In this document: positions 8,863-17,537 of the stretch, in pieces
Layout: each line of letters begins with the position of its first letter
Numbering within the stretch: the first letter of the stretch is position 1
Source: Halobacillus alkaliphilus
Lineage (GTDB): Bacteria > Bacillota > Bacilli > Bacillales > Halobacillaceae
DNA: 64,000 nucleotides
Direction of reading: 5' to 3'
NCBI RefSeq assembly: GCF_900113125.1
Contig: NZ_FOOG01000009.1
Location: 1 to 64,000, forward strand
Program-made: the position numbers and the translations under genes
Notes under the pieces: generated by a model
The model's input: the letters and a program-made list of their open reading frames with translations, nothing else
The model's database searches: none
Told to the model about the DNA's origin: nothing

Positions 8863-10080
8863 TTGAAGAATATACATGAACTAATCACATCCATTGAAAG
8901 CGATATTCTGAATATTCGCCGGACGCTGCATCAGCATCCAGAGCTAAGCAACCAAGAATATCAGACATCTGCTTTAGTAAAAAAGAAACTTACGGAATAT
9001 GGTATTGAATTCCAAACCGGCTTTGCTAATACCGGTGTTCTTGGAATTATTCAGGGAAGACATCCAGGAGGGACAGTAGCGCTCAGAGCCGATATGGATG
9101 CCCTTCCGATACAGGAAGCCAACCAGCATGAATTCGCATCTGAAAACGACGGAAAGATGCACGCATGCGGACATGATGCCCATACTGCTATGCTGCTCGG
9201 CGCCGGTTACGCTCTTCAACAGAAAAAAGACGACCTTCATGGCACGGTTTTACTCGTCTTCCAGCCTGCGGAAGAGACGTCTCCTTACGGCGGTTCCCAG
9301 CCTATGCTTGAAGATGGAGTTTTTGACCAATACACCCCGGACGTCATTTACGGACAGCATGTATGGCCAAGCCTCCCTGTTGGTCAAGTAGGTATTCGGG
9401 ATAAAGAAATGATGGGAGCTTCCGACCGATTTAAAGTGACGGTTAAAGGAAAAGGCGGACACGCGAGCATGCCTCATGACGGCAATGATGCCCTAATTAT
9501 TACAAATCAAATTATCTCAAGTCTTCAGACGATTATCAGTCGGAACGTAAACCCTCTTGATTCAGCAGTTGTAACAGTTGGTCGGATTGAAGGCGGCTAT
9601 GGGTACAATGTTATTCCCGAACAGGTAGTTTTCGAAGGTACCGTACGTACTTTTAAACCGGAAGTGAAGGAAAAAGTAAAACAACGTTTCCATAGAGTCA
9701 TTCAGCAGACGGCCGAAGCATTCGAGGGAGAGGCAGAAGTAACTTATTATGACGGCTATCCCGCGACCATCAATACACCAGAATGGGCTCAGACAGCCCG
9801 CAAATCAGCCCAGCGACTTTTAGGTGAAGATGCAGCACCTGCTCTAGATCCAGCTTTAGCCGGAGAAGATTTCTCTAGATTCCTGCTTCACTATCCGGGT
9901 GCCTTTATCTGGCTCGGCACTCAAATTGAAGATGCCGACAATCAGAAACCACTGCACGATTCTGGTTTTCAATTGAATGAAAAGGCCTTGCCCATCGGAA
10001 GTCGTTATTTAGTCCAGGTGGCGCTGGATACACTGCAAAGCCTGGCTGAAGGTAAAGAAGGTGATCGAAGTGCCTCATAA
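8863..10080 (+). CDS. Peptidase M20 family amidohydrolase (hippurate/N-acyl-amino-acid hydrolase type)
   Basis: 405-aa zinc amidohydrolase from TTG 8863; AGGAGG six bases upstream decides this start over the ATG at 8836. The binuclear metal site shows as HACGHDAHT (cysteine about residue 102) and the catalytic glutamates as FQPAEET. It should cleave an acyl or aroyl group from an amino acid in the cytoplasm. It is the first gene of a five-gene operon with two other M20 hydrolases, a regulator and an AbgT transporter, and overlaps the next gene. The substrate cannot be fixed from sequence. Confidence 0.9.
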   Translation: MKNIHELITSIESDILNIRRTLHQHPELSNQEYQTSALVKKKLTEYGIEFQTGFANTGVLGIIQGRHPGGTVALRADMDALPIQEANQHEFASENDGKMHACGHDAHTAMLLGAGYALQQKKDDLHGTVLLVFQPAEETSPYGGSQPMLEDGVFDQYTPDVIYGQHVWPSLPVGQVGIRDKEMMGASDRFKVTVKGKGGHASMPHDGNDALIITNQIISSLQTIISRNVNPLDSAVVTVGRIEGGYGYNVIPEQVVFEGTVRTFKPEVKEKVKQRFHRVIQQTAEAFEGEAEVTYYDGYPATINTPEWAQTARKSAQRLLGEDAAPALDPALAGEDFSRFLLHYPGAFIWLGTQIEDADNQKPLHDSGFQLNEKALPIGSRYLVQVALDTLQSLAEGKEGDRSAS

Positions 10081-11371
10081 CGACTCATTCATTCAGTCTA
10101 TACAGCCTAAATTAATCGAATGGCGCCGTCACTTTCATAAGTATCCTGAACTTGGATTTATGGAATATTGCACCACCTATACGATCGGGCAGGAATTAGA
10201 AAAATTAGGCTTTACTCTATACGTAGGAAAAGATGCTCTACAAAGTGATTCCAGATACGGTGTTCCTGATAAAGAAACGCTTCAGGAAAAGGAAATGGTA
10301 GCATCCGCGTCGGTAGATGACCGCTTTCTTGCAAATATGAAAGGCGGTCATACCGGACTCGTCGCGGTATGGGATACAGAAAAAAACGGCGACCATCTTG
10401 CCTTCCGCTTTGACATTGATGCTTTGCCGATTACAGAAGCTGAAGATGAACATCACTTCCCTTTTAAACACTCTTTTGTATCCAAGCATTCAGGTGTTAT
10501 GCATGCTTGCGGCCATGACGGGCACACCACCATCGGTCTTGGACTTGCTCATTTCATCGCGGAGAATAGTTCCGACTTAAACGGGAAGTTCACCCTCCTG
10601 TTCCAGCCGGCCGAAGAGGGCGGACGAGGTGCTAGAGCGATGACAGACAAAGGCTGGCTCAAAGACGTGGACTTCTTTTATTCCGGACATATCGGCATTC
10701 AGGATCTGCCTGTTGGTACGGTGGCAGCCACCACAAAAGGATTTCTGGCCTCAGCGAAATTAGACGCCTATTTTAACGGCCAGTCCTCCCATGCCGGCAT
10801 GAAACCCGAAGAAGGGCGTAATGCCCTGCTCGCAGCAGCCACGGCAGCGACCCAGTTGCATTCCATCCCCCGGCACAGTGAAGGCATCAGCCGGGTGAAC
10901 GCAGGAAAACTAATTGCCGGCAACGGACGTAATATTATATCGGACCGCGGCTTTCTGGAAATTGAAACGCGCGGGGAAACGAAAGCCATCAATGCTTATA
11001 TGCAAAAGGAAGCCAGACGTATGATTCAGGCTGCAGCGGACATGCACCAGGTGGATGTCGAAATTGATTTCGTAGGTGAAACGGAGCAGATGATTTGCGA
11101 TGATTCCCTTGCTTCCTACATCTCAAAAGTCTGCGAGTCTAGTGAGTACATTCATGAAGTTATCCCTGTAGCTCGAGTGTCAGGATCAGAGGATGCAAGT
11201 TTTATGATGAATGAAGTCCAATCCCAAGGCGGACAGGCAACTTATATGCTCTTCGGCACTCGTTTACCAGATAATCACCATTCCCCTTCCTTCGATTTTG
11301 AAGAAGAGGTCTTAACCACAGCGCTGGATATGTACATCCACATCATAAAAGGGGGGCATTTGATTGACTAA
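10070..11371 (+). CDS. AbgA-like M20 amidohydrolase (p-aminobenzoyl-glutamate hydrolase type)
   Basis: About 433 aa; the family protein AbgA is similar in length. The metal-binding segment HACGHDGHTT, the glutamates in FQPAEEGG and an AbgA-type insertion (about residues 60-90) are visible. It probably hydrolyses p-aminobenzoyl-glutamate or a similar amide, consistent with the AbgT transporter gene of the same operon. The start is set at the second GTG (10070), because AAGAAGG is well spaced for it and touches the GTG at 10061. It overlaps both neighbours by 8-11 nt, so the operon is tightly coupled. Confidence 0.85.
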   Translation: MPHNDSFIQSIQPKLIEWRRHFHKYPELGFMEYCTTYTIGQELEKLGFTLYVGKDALQSDSRYGVPDKETLQEKEMVASASVDDRFLANMKGGHTGLVAVWDTEKNGDHLAFRFDIDALPITEAEDEHHFPFKHSFVSKHSGVMHACGHDGHTTIGLGLAHFIAENSSDLNGKFTLLFQPAEEGGRGARAMTDKGWLKDVDFFYSGHIGIQDLPVGTVAATTKGFLASAKLDAYFNGQSSHAGMKPEEGRNALLAAATAATQLHSIPRHSEGISRVNAGKLIAGNGRNIISDRGFLEIETRGETKAINAYMQKEARRMIQAAADMHQVDVEIDFVGETEQMICDDSLASYISKVCESSEYIHEVIPVARVSGSEDASFMMNEVQSQGGQATYMLFGTRLPDNHHSPSFDFEEEVLTTALDMYIHIIKGGHLID

Positions 11372-12617
11372 CTTAGAAGAATGGCTGAATCGACATCTAC
11401 TTGAATTAAATCTCACAGACGAGATGGACTATGAAAATGGATTTACACGGCTGAGCTACACGGAAGAAGAAAAGCAAGCCCACCAGGCCTTCAGCCGAAT
11501 TGCTGAAAACCTTGGACTGGACGTTCACTCCGATCAGGCCGGCAACGTCTGGGCAGACTGGAAAACAGATACTGAAGCTCCAGTTGTCGCTCTCGGGTCT
11601 CATGTAGATACCGTGAGTTCCGGCGGAGGTTATGACGGCGTTGCCGGGGTATTGACGGCCCTTGCCGCAATTAAACTTCTGAAAGATGAAGATTATACTC
11701 CCCACAAAAATATAAGCGTTATTTGTTTTGCATCGGAGGAATCAGCCAGATTCGGCGTATCCACGATTGGCAGTAAAGCTGTCAGCGGATTGCTCGATAA
11801 AGATGATTTGGCTGATGTTGAGGACGTAGAGGGTGTCACCATTAAGGAAGCAGTTGAGTCTTTCGGATTATCCTGGGATACAATCGATCAGGCAGAAAAA
11901 GGCGAGAAAGAATTAGAAAGCTTTTTAGAGCTTCATATTGAACAAGGCACTCAGATTGAAAATAACGGAGCGGATATCGGAATCGTTCGCGGGGTGGCCT
12001 GTCCGATTCGTCTGCAGATCACAGCTGAAGGAATGGCTAACCACACAGGGACGACACCGATGCACCGTCGATCCGATGCTTTTGCAGCCATCGCGCCGCT
12101 TATCACTTTTGTAGAAGAACAAGCCAACCAAATGAATGAAGAGCAAGACGTGCCTCTGGTAGCGACCGTGAGCACCGTTCAGCTTCATCCGAATGTGATG
12201 AACGTCATTCCAGGTCAAGTAGAGCTTGGAATTGATATTCGCAGCGTGGACGACACTTTGAAAAAAGAGCTGGCCGATCGAATTGAATCTTTTTGCAGGA
12301 AAATTGAAGATAAACGAAAGATACAGGTTCACTTAAACACACTTGTGAACAATGACTCGGTATTTTTAGACCCAAATCTTCAAGGTAAGCTCGCGCAAGT
12401 AGCAGACCAGCTTCACTTAAACTCTCTGGAAATGGATAGCGGCGCCGGCCACGATGTCATGAATATGGCTGAAAAATGGCCATCCGGTCTTCTCTTCATT
12501 CCATGCGAAGAAGGAATCAGCCATCACCCGAAAGAATACGCACCCAAAGCAGATTTGGCCATAGGCGCCAGAGTAATGGCGGAATATCTCAAAGTTGAAA
12601 CAGGTGAAAAGCCATGA
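11364..12617 (+). CDS. M20 hydrolase, N-carbamoyl-L-amino acid hydrolase / allantoate amidohydrolase type
   Basis: 417-aa zinc hydrolase from TTG 11364, with GGGGGG upstream. Typical AmaB/HyuC/AllC motifs are present: GSHVDTVSSGGGYDG, CFASEESARFG, LHIEQG, NHTGTTPM and the final GAGHD. It should remove a carbamoyl or allantoate amide group. It overlaps the upstream M20 gene by 8 nt and the downstream regulator by 4 nt. A second enzyme of this type lies at 49046-50338. Confidence 0.88.
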   Translation: MTNLEEWLNRHLLELNLTDEMDYENGFTRLSYTEEEKQAHQAFSRIAENLGLDVHSDQAGNVWADWKTDTEAPVVALGSHVDTVSSGGGYDGVAGVLTALAAIKLLKDEDYTPHKNISVICFASEESARFGVSTIGSKAVSGLLDKDDLADVEDVEGVTIKEAVESFGLSWDTIDQAEKGEKELESFLELHIEQGTQIENNGADIGIVRGVACPIRLQITAEGMANHTGTTPMHRRSDAFAAIAPLITFVEEQANQMNEEQDVPLVATVSTVQLHPNVMNVIPGQVELGIDIRSVDDTLKKELADRIESFCRKIEDKRKIQVHLNTLVNNDSVFLDPNLQGKLAQVADQLHLNSLEMDSGAGHDVMNMAEKWPSGLLFIPCEEGISHHPKEYAPKADLAIGARVMAEYLKVETGEKP

Positions 12618-13918
12618 AAACAACGATTGGAGTCATTGCTCCCCATGACTCCTTGCAACAGATTATGTATGTAGCCAAGGAATTTGAGACGATCACTTTT
12701 GTACCTTATTCCTACGAACAGCTACCGGAAGTAAGCGATATTTTAACTCACCACCGATATGAAGTCGATCAATGGTTTTTCTCCGGTGTATTGAATTATA
12801 CGTACGCCATCGAAAATGAATTGATTACCGAAAATGAAGGAGCTTATCCCCCTCTTCACGGAGCGAGCTTCTTCGGAATTCTCCTTGAGGCTCAACTGGC
12901 CTCTAACCATGTGTACAGGAGAGTCGGTATCGATACGATTGAAAGTGAAGAGTTTGAAAAGATTCTCTCTTACTATAACCTTGAGGATTTATCTTATTAT
13001 AATCATCCTTTTAAAAGCGGCCAAAGCTCTGATGATCTCGTCAACTATCACACTCAATTATTTGAAGAAGGGAAAACGGAAGTCGTTATTACCTCTATTA
13101 AATATGTTTACCAGAAACTAAAAGATAAAGGGATCCCGGTTTTTCGTGTGACTCCATCTTATTTATCCATCAAGCTGATCATCCAATTTCTTGAAGAACG
13201 TGCTCAGACGAACCTCTACCGTAATTCACAGGTAGCCGTCATAGGCTTTCGAATTAATATGGACCCTGATCATTTAGAAGAACAATATTATTCCTTCAAA
13301 ACGAAGTATCAGGAACTTGAGGTTCGACGCGAGCTTTACTCCATTGCCGAGAAAACCAATGGATCCGTTATGCAGATGGGTGATGGGTTATTCTTCATTT
13401 TCACAACACGTGGAGAACTAAGCCATGAATCAGAAGCCGATTTATTTACCCTGATTCAGGATATCCGTCTTCAGACAAACCTTCGAGCTAAAGTATCAAT
13501 TGGGTTTGGGGAAACGGTCCTTCAGGCAGAACAGCACGTAAGAATTGGATTCCGTCATGTTAAAGAGTACGAAGAACCGGTGATCCTGGTGGTCGATGAC
13601 GACCAATCGATTTCGCTGAAACAGCAGAAAGAACAGATTGATTATCAGACTACCGATGTAGGACAAGCCTGGAAAGAGAAACTGAAAGATGCAAACCTCA
13701 GCCCAGGTGTTGTCTCCAAGATTCTCTCCTATGTGAAACATTACGGGCGAGAACAATTTTCATCGCAGGATCTCTCCAGATGGCTGAAAAGTACAGAACG
13801 GAACGGAAGACGGATCTTATCCGAAATGGAACGTGTCGGTATTGTAGAGCAAGCCGGTGAAACACAATCCGGTGAGCGCGGCCGGCCAAGGAAGGTTTTT
13901 CAATTCCTCCCTTTTTAA
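12614..13918 (+). CDS. Putative transcriptional regulator with N-terminal sensor, cyclase-like middle region and C-terminal winged helix
   Basis: 434 aa. Residues 1-200 look like an alpha/beta sensor domain (opening TTIGVIAPHDS). About residues 207-330 resemble a degenerate nucleotidyl-cyclase/GGDEF fold: VAVIGFRINM, then MQMGDGLFFIF, then VSIGFGET. The C-terminus (about 370-434) is a winged-helix domain ending RGRPRKVFQFLPF. The fold assignments are by eye and only moderately sure. It sits inside the M20/AbgT operon with a 4-nt overlap, so it probably senses the amide substrate or its product and controls this operon. No signal peptide or membrane segment is seen. Confidence 0.6.
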   Translation: MKTTIGVIAPHDSLQQIMYVAKEFETITFVPYSYEQLPEVSDILTHHRYEVDQWFFSGVLNYTYAIENELITENEGAYPPLHGASFFGILLEAQLASNHVYRRVGIDTIESEEFEKILSYYNLEDLSYYNHPFKSGQSSDDLVNYHTQLFEEGKTEVVITSIKYVYQKLKDKGIPVFRVTPSYLSIKLIIQFLEERAQTNLYRNSQVAVIGFRINMDPDHLEEQYYSFKTKYQELEVRRELYSIAEKTNGSVMQMGDGLFFIFTTRGELSHESEADLFTLIQDIRLQTNLRAKVSIGFGETVLQAEQHVRIGFRHVKEYEEPVILVVDDDQSISLKQQKEQIDYQTTDVGQAWKEKLKDANLSPGVVSKILSYVKHYGREQFSSQDLSRWLKSTERNGRRILSEMERVGIVEQAGETQSGERGRPRKVFQFLPF

Positions 13919-14021
13919 GGGGGGGCCTCCTACCCCTCAGACTCATGACGTTTACACAGTTTTTGGCTAAAAACGGAAGTATTAAGGAAAATTTCCCAAA
14001 TTAATTGGAAGGGTGAAGCAC

Positions 14022-15551
14022 ATGAGTAACAACAATGAACAATCGAGTAAAGGTATGGCTAGGTTTTTAAACTTTATTGAACGAGCAGGAAACAAGCTTC
14101 CGGAGCCGTTTATGTTATTTGTGTATCTGGCCGGGTTTACAATTCTATTCTCCTGGGTGGTTTCACTATTTGGTGTAACGGTAGAAGAACCTGGTACCGG
14201 AGAAGAAGTTGCCATTCAGAGTCTGGTATCAGGAGAGGGACTAGAATACATTCTAACCTCCATGCTTGATAATTTTACCGGATTCGCCCCACTTGGTCTG
14301 GTATTGGCAATGATGTTAGGAATTGGTCTTGCGGATAAAGTTGGTTTACTAGAAACAGCTATTAAAAGTACGATACTAAAAGCACCTAAGTCTTTGATCA
14401 CTTATGCGGTTATATTTGTCGGAATATTAGGAAACCTGGCTTCCGATGCCGCTTTCGTTATTGTTCCGCCACTTGCTGCTATGGTTTTCTACACAATCGG
14501 ACGTCACCCGCTGGCTGGTTTAGCTGCCGGTTTCGCAGGCGTAGGTTCCGGTTTTACAGCTAACATCATTATCGCTGGTACAGACGCCCTGCTTTCCGGA
14601 ATTTCAACAGAGGTTATGGAAAGTATTGGATCTGACATCGTGGTAACTCCTGTAGATAACTGGTACTTCATGATTGTATCTGTTGTTATTCTTTCTATCA
14701 CAGGGGCCCTGGTAACTGAAAAAATTATTGAACCCCGCTTAGGAAAATATGAAGGTAAAGGTTCTGAAAATGAATTGGAAGCAAGCACGACTCTTGAGAA
14801 AAAAGGATTCAAAAACGCAGTTATATCAGGCTTAGTCTTTATTGTTATCCTTATTATTGCTCTTGCATGGCCTGGTTCCGCTTTAAGGAATGAAGAGGGC
14901 GGCATCATCCCGTCTACATTCTTAGATGGAATTGTTCCTATTATTCTATTCTTCTTTATTACCATTGGTATCACCTATGGAGTGACGGTTAAAAAGATCG
15001 AATCTACTCGTGACATTTCTGGATTTATGAGTGAAGCGATGAAAGACATGTCCGGATTTATCGTCTTGATTTTCGCAGCTGCACAGTTTATTGCTTACTT
15101 TGACTGGACTAACATCGGTACATGGGTAGCTGTAAGCGGTGCGAATGCGCTGGAAGCGATGAATATGACAGGCTTACCGGTAGTTGTCGGATTCTCCATG
15201 CTCACTGCACTTATGAACCTATTAATCTTCAGTGGATCGGCCCAATGGGCGCTTGAAGCACCGATCTTTCTACAAATGTTCTATCTATTGGACTATCACC
15301 CGGCATTCATTCAAGCAGCTTATCGTATTGCCGACTCCTCAACAAACATTATTACACCGATGAACCCCTATATTATTGTTGTTCTTGCCTTTATGCGTGA
15401 GTACAATAAGAAAGCTGGATTAGGGACATTGATTTCCCTCATGCTGCCTTACAGCATTATCTTCTTCTTGATCTGGGTCGTACTATTGATTGCCTTTGCA
15501 CTGCTTGGCATTCCGTTCGGTCCTGGTGTGGATATGTATATTAATCAATAA
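14022..15551 (+). CDS. abgT: AbgT-family transporter (p-aminobenzoyl-glutamate type)
   Basis: 509-aa integral membrane protein with about 12-13 helices; family length is about 508. It contains family segments such as NLASDAAFVIVPPLAA and the C-terminal ADSSTNIITPMNPY. AbgT proteins import p-aminobenzoyl-glutamate or export antifolates. ATG 14022 is preferred to GTG 14013 because GGAAGGG spaces better with it. It ends the M20 operon and is followed by a strong terminator. The gap from the regulator (103 nt) may hold a separate promoter, but none is obvious. Confidence 0.92.
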   Translation: MSNNNEQSSKGMARFLNFIERAGNKLPEPFMLFVYLAGFTILFSWVVSLFGVTVEEPGTGEEVAIQSLVSGEGLEYILTSMLDNFTGFAPLGLVLAMMLGIGLADKVGLLETAIKSTILKAPKSLITYAVIFVGILGNLASDAAFVIVPPLAAMVFYTIGRHPLAGLAAGFAGVGSGFTANIIIAGTDALLSGISTEVMESIGSDIVVTPVDNWYFMIVSVVILSITGALVTEKIIEPRLGKYEGKGSENELEASTTLEKKGFKNAVISGLVFIVILIIALAWPGSALRNEEGGIIPSTFLDGIVPIILFFFITIGITYGVTVKKIESTRDISGFMSEAMKDMSGFIVLIFAAAQFIAYFDWTNIGTWVAVSGANALEAMNMTGLPVVVGFSMLTALMNLLIFSGSAQWALEAPIFLQMFYLLDYHPAFIQAAYRIADSSTNIITPMNPYIIVVLAFMREYNKKAGLGTLISLMLPYSIIFFLIWVVLLIAFALLGIPFGPGVDMYINQ

Positions 15552-15562
15552 TAGGATCGATT

Positions 15563-15598
15563 GAAAGCCTGCCTTTTAAAAGGCAGGCTTTCTTTTTT
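15563..15598 (+). terminator. Intrinsic terminator after abgT
   Basis: Perfect 15-bp arms meet at TTTTAAAA (15563-15592) and are followed by six T residues, a textbook Rho-independent terminator. Confidence 0.95.
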
Positions 15599-15641
15599 GT
15601 TGTTTAACTTAACTCTGCCGCCTTACCAATTATTCAGCAAA

Positions 15642-15850
15642 AGGGCTGGATAGTGGAAGACTCGATTTCGAGATATCTTGGATCCGTTGCCCATATAGAG
15701 AGGGGCTGGCTACGGAAACAACTCGCTTTCCTGCGGCCCTACATGACGCAGGGTCGGAAAGCGAAATCGTCCCCCGAAGGACCTTTCGCTAACTGCGTCT
15801 TAAACAACGGGAGCTTATCTTTAAGAATCAACTTGGAGATTAAATAGACC
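15642..15850 (+). repeat. MITE-like intergenic repeat, copy C
   Basis: Non-coding element that starts AGGGCTGG, carries AAGACTCGATTTCGAGATA at 15657-15675, and has an inner inverted pair formed by AACTCGCTTTCCTGCGG and GGAAAGCGAAATCG. It ends in ACGGGAGCTT and GGAGATTAAATAGA. The right terminal repeat is degraded. It matches the copies at 33647-33872 (opposite orientation) and 59523-59704. The short frame inside it is not a gene. Confidence 0.8.
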
Positions 15851-15947
15851 CATCAAAAAATTCATTTTATCGATAGCACCATGTTTATCCAATGGCTCAT
15901 TGGGAACAGGTAAACACGTGCATTAATCTATAGAAAGCAGGTGGCTT

Positions 15948-16307
15948 ATGTTTACGATTCTTTCAAGTCGAGATCCATCTACCATCGTCATAGACATCAG
16001 GGAGAAGTTAACCGGTCATGATGCGAGAATGCTTGATGATTACATACAAGGCTTTTTTGATGATGATCAAAGTTTTAACGTATTAGCCTTTGTCCATGAA
16101 CTAAATGGGTCTACGCTTGAAGGCTTCTGGGAAGGTACAAAGGTTAATTTAAAACGTTGGAGACAGTTTTCAAAATTCGCGATTGTTACTGAGAGAGCCT
16201 TTATAGAGCTAACCACACAGGCCGCAGATTATTTACCAGGATTAAAGGCCGAAGATTATAAACCGAACCAGTTGGAAGAAGCGTGGAACTGGTTAGAAGA
16301 AAATTGA
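15948..16307 (+). CDS. SpoIIAA-like (STAS-related) protein
   Basis: 119-aa soluble protein of the SpoIIAA-like group: short beta-strands with TIVIDIREKLTGHDARML, then the segment DFWGT-like EGFWEGTKVNLKRW and FAIVTE. Such proteins are cytoplasmic and of unknown role; they are thought to bind lipophilic ligands or other proteins. AGCAGGTGG precedes the ATG. It is 39 nt upstream of the DUF488 gene and may be cotranscribed with it. Confidence 0.75.
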   Translation: MFTILSSRDPSTIVIDIREKLTGHDARMLDDYIQGFFDDDQSFNVLAFVHELNGSTLEGFWEGTKVNLKRWRQFSKFAIVTERAFIELTTQAADYLPGLKAEDYKPNQLEEAWNWLEEN

Positions 16308-16346
16308 GAAAGTAAACCTGCAGATTCGACATGGGGAGGTTATATT

Positions 16347-16703
16347 TTGTCTATTTTATTAAGGAGAATTTACGATGAAAACAAGGCTTTAGGCGGTCAC
16401 AGGGTACTGACTGATCGTATCTGGCCAAGAGGAATTTCTAAAGAAGATGCAGATGTTGATGAATGGCTTAAGAATATTGCGCCAAGCCCGGAACTTAGAA
16501 AATGGTTTAACCATGATCCTGCTAAATTTGATGCTTTTAAGGAAGCTTATCGGAAAGAAATTGAGAATAACTCTGAAGCACAATCCAAAATTAAAGAATT
16601 GAAAGAAATTGCAAAGGATAAACGTCTTATCCTTCTTTTTGGAGCTAAAGATTTACAAAATAATCATGCGGTCGTGCTAAAGGAAATCATAGAGAATGAA
16701 TAA
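16347..16703 (+). CDS. DUF488 family protein
   Basis: 118 aa with the DUF488 hallmark LTDRIWPRG near residue 20, then WLKNIAPSPELRKWF and the closing LLFGAKD..NHAVVL. The function of the family is unknown. The start is TTG 16347, with GGGGAGG eight bases upstream. A hairpin overlaps its 3' end. Confidence 0.88.
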   Translation: MSILLRRIYDENKALGGHRVLTDRIWPRGISKEDADVDEWLKNIAPSPELRKWFNHDPAKFDAFKEAYRKEIENNSEAQSKIKELKEIAKDKRLILLFGAKDLQNNHAVVLKEIIENE

Positions 16704-16730
16704 CGCTCAGTCGCAGACTGAGCGTTATTC
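16698..16730. terminator. Hairpin between convergent genes
   Basis: Perfect 14-bp arms (GAATAACGCTCAGT and its complement) lie across the ends of the DUF488 gene and the convergent thioesterase gene, overlapping both stop regions. It can serve both strands; T-runs are weak. Confidence 0.75.
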
Positions 16731-17129
16731 ATCCCTTATTAATTTATAGGTACCTATTCCTTTCGCCAGCATCGTCCCTTCCCCATCATATAACTCTCCT
16801 TCTGCAGTCACAATCCTATACCCTTGCTGCAAAATCCTCCCCTTTGCCGTTACACTGCCACCTGCTGAAGGTGCCAAATAGTTAATATTTAAATTCATAG
16901 TTGTACACCTTGTTTTAGTCGTGGAGCGAATGGCCATTCCAATAATCAAGTCAAGCATGGTAGCATGAACACCTCCGTGAAGAGTGCCGTTCACATTAAA
17001 TAACTTTTCTTGGATGGGGAGATTCAGTAGAACATTCCCCTCTTCGAAATGGATGATCTCAAAGCCAATATGGGAAAAAAACGGACTGGCTTCAAAACTG
17101 TCACGTACTTCTTCAATCGTCTTTTTCAT
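16725..17129 (-). CDS. Hotdog-fold thioesterase, PaaI/YdiI type
   Basis: 134 aa from ATG 17129, which sits 8 nt after AGGGAG; a GTG at 17138 is in frame. The motif NGTLHGGVHATMLDLIIG is the PaaI-type catalytic segment, followed by TTMNLNINYLAPS. It should hydrolyse acyl-CoA thioesters, releasing CoA. It is the last gene of the 22.8-16.7 kb acyl-CoA operon and pairs with a divergent paralogue 13 nt upstream. Confidence 0.85.
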   Translation of the reverse strand: MKKTIEEVRDSFEASPFFSHIGFEIIHFEEGNVLLNLPIQEKLFNVNGTLHGGVHATMLDLIIGMAIRSTTKTRCTTMNLNINYLAPSAGGSVTAKGRILQQGYRIVTAEGELYDGEGTMLAKGIGTYKLIRDE

Positions 17130-17141
17130 GCCTTTCACTCC

Positions 17142-17528
17142 CTATTCAATAGACCGGCCCATTACTTTAAAAGTCCCGGCCGCTTTGGCTGTCAGGTTTC
17201 CATCACGATCCAGTACACTCCCTTCTCCTGCAATCAGTTTTTCATTCCTCCAGATAATCGTTCCGACTGCAGTAAATGGTCCACAATTCGTGAAGTCAAA
17301 ATAATTGATATTCAAATTTACTGTGGTGGTTGGCTGCTGGACTAATTCTGCTATGGTTGAACCAATAACAATATCAAGCATGCTTGAGAATATACCAGGA
17401 GGAATAGTTCCTTCGACCGTTAGAATTTCTGGCTGAACTTGAAGAGTGAGAAGGATTTCCCCTTCTCTTCCCCTATGTTTAGTACAGCCTATGTGTTCAA
17501 AAAAAGAAGATTGACCTCTCACTCTCAA
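17142..17528 (-). CDS. Hotdog-fold protein, PaaI-like thioesterase paralogue
   Basis: 128 aa related to the next gene, with TTTVNLNINYFDF and FSSMLDIVIG. The usual NGxLHGG loop reads VEGTIPPGIFSSMLD here, so the catalytic histidine/glycine pattern is altered (no HGG). It may be a structural partner or a changed-specificity thioesterase. Start TTG 17528 or GTG 17522; both lie downstream of GGGAGGGG. It follows the thiolase gene by 9 nt. Confidence 0.7.
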   Translation of the reverse strand: MRVRGQSSFFEHIGCTKHRGREGEILLTLQVQPEILTVEGTIPPGIFSSMLDIVIGSTIAELVQQPTTTVNLNINYFDFTNCGPFTAVGTIIWRNEKLIAGEGSVLDRDGNLTAKAAGTFKVMGRSIE

Positions 17529-17537
17529 ATCCCCTCC

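Noticed and set aside
14504-14974. 156-codon minus frame
   Set aside because: It is antisense to the clear AbgT transporter gene.
15653-15847. 64-codon frame
   Set aside because: It lies wholly in a non-coding repeat copy and is not kept in the other copies.
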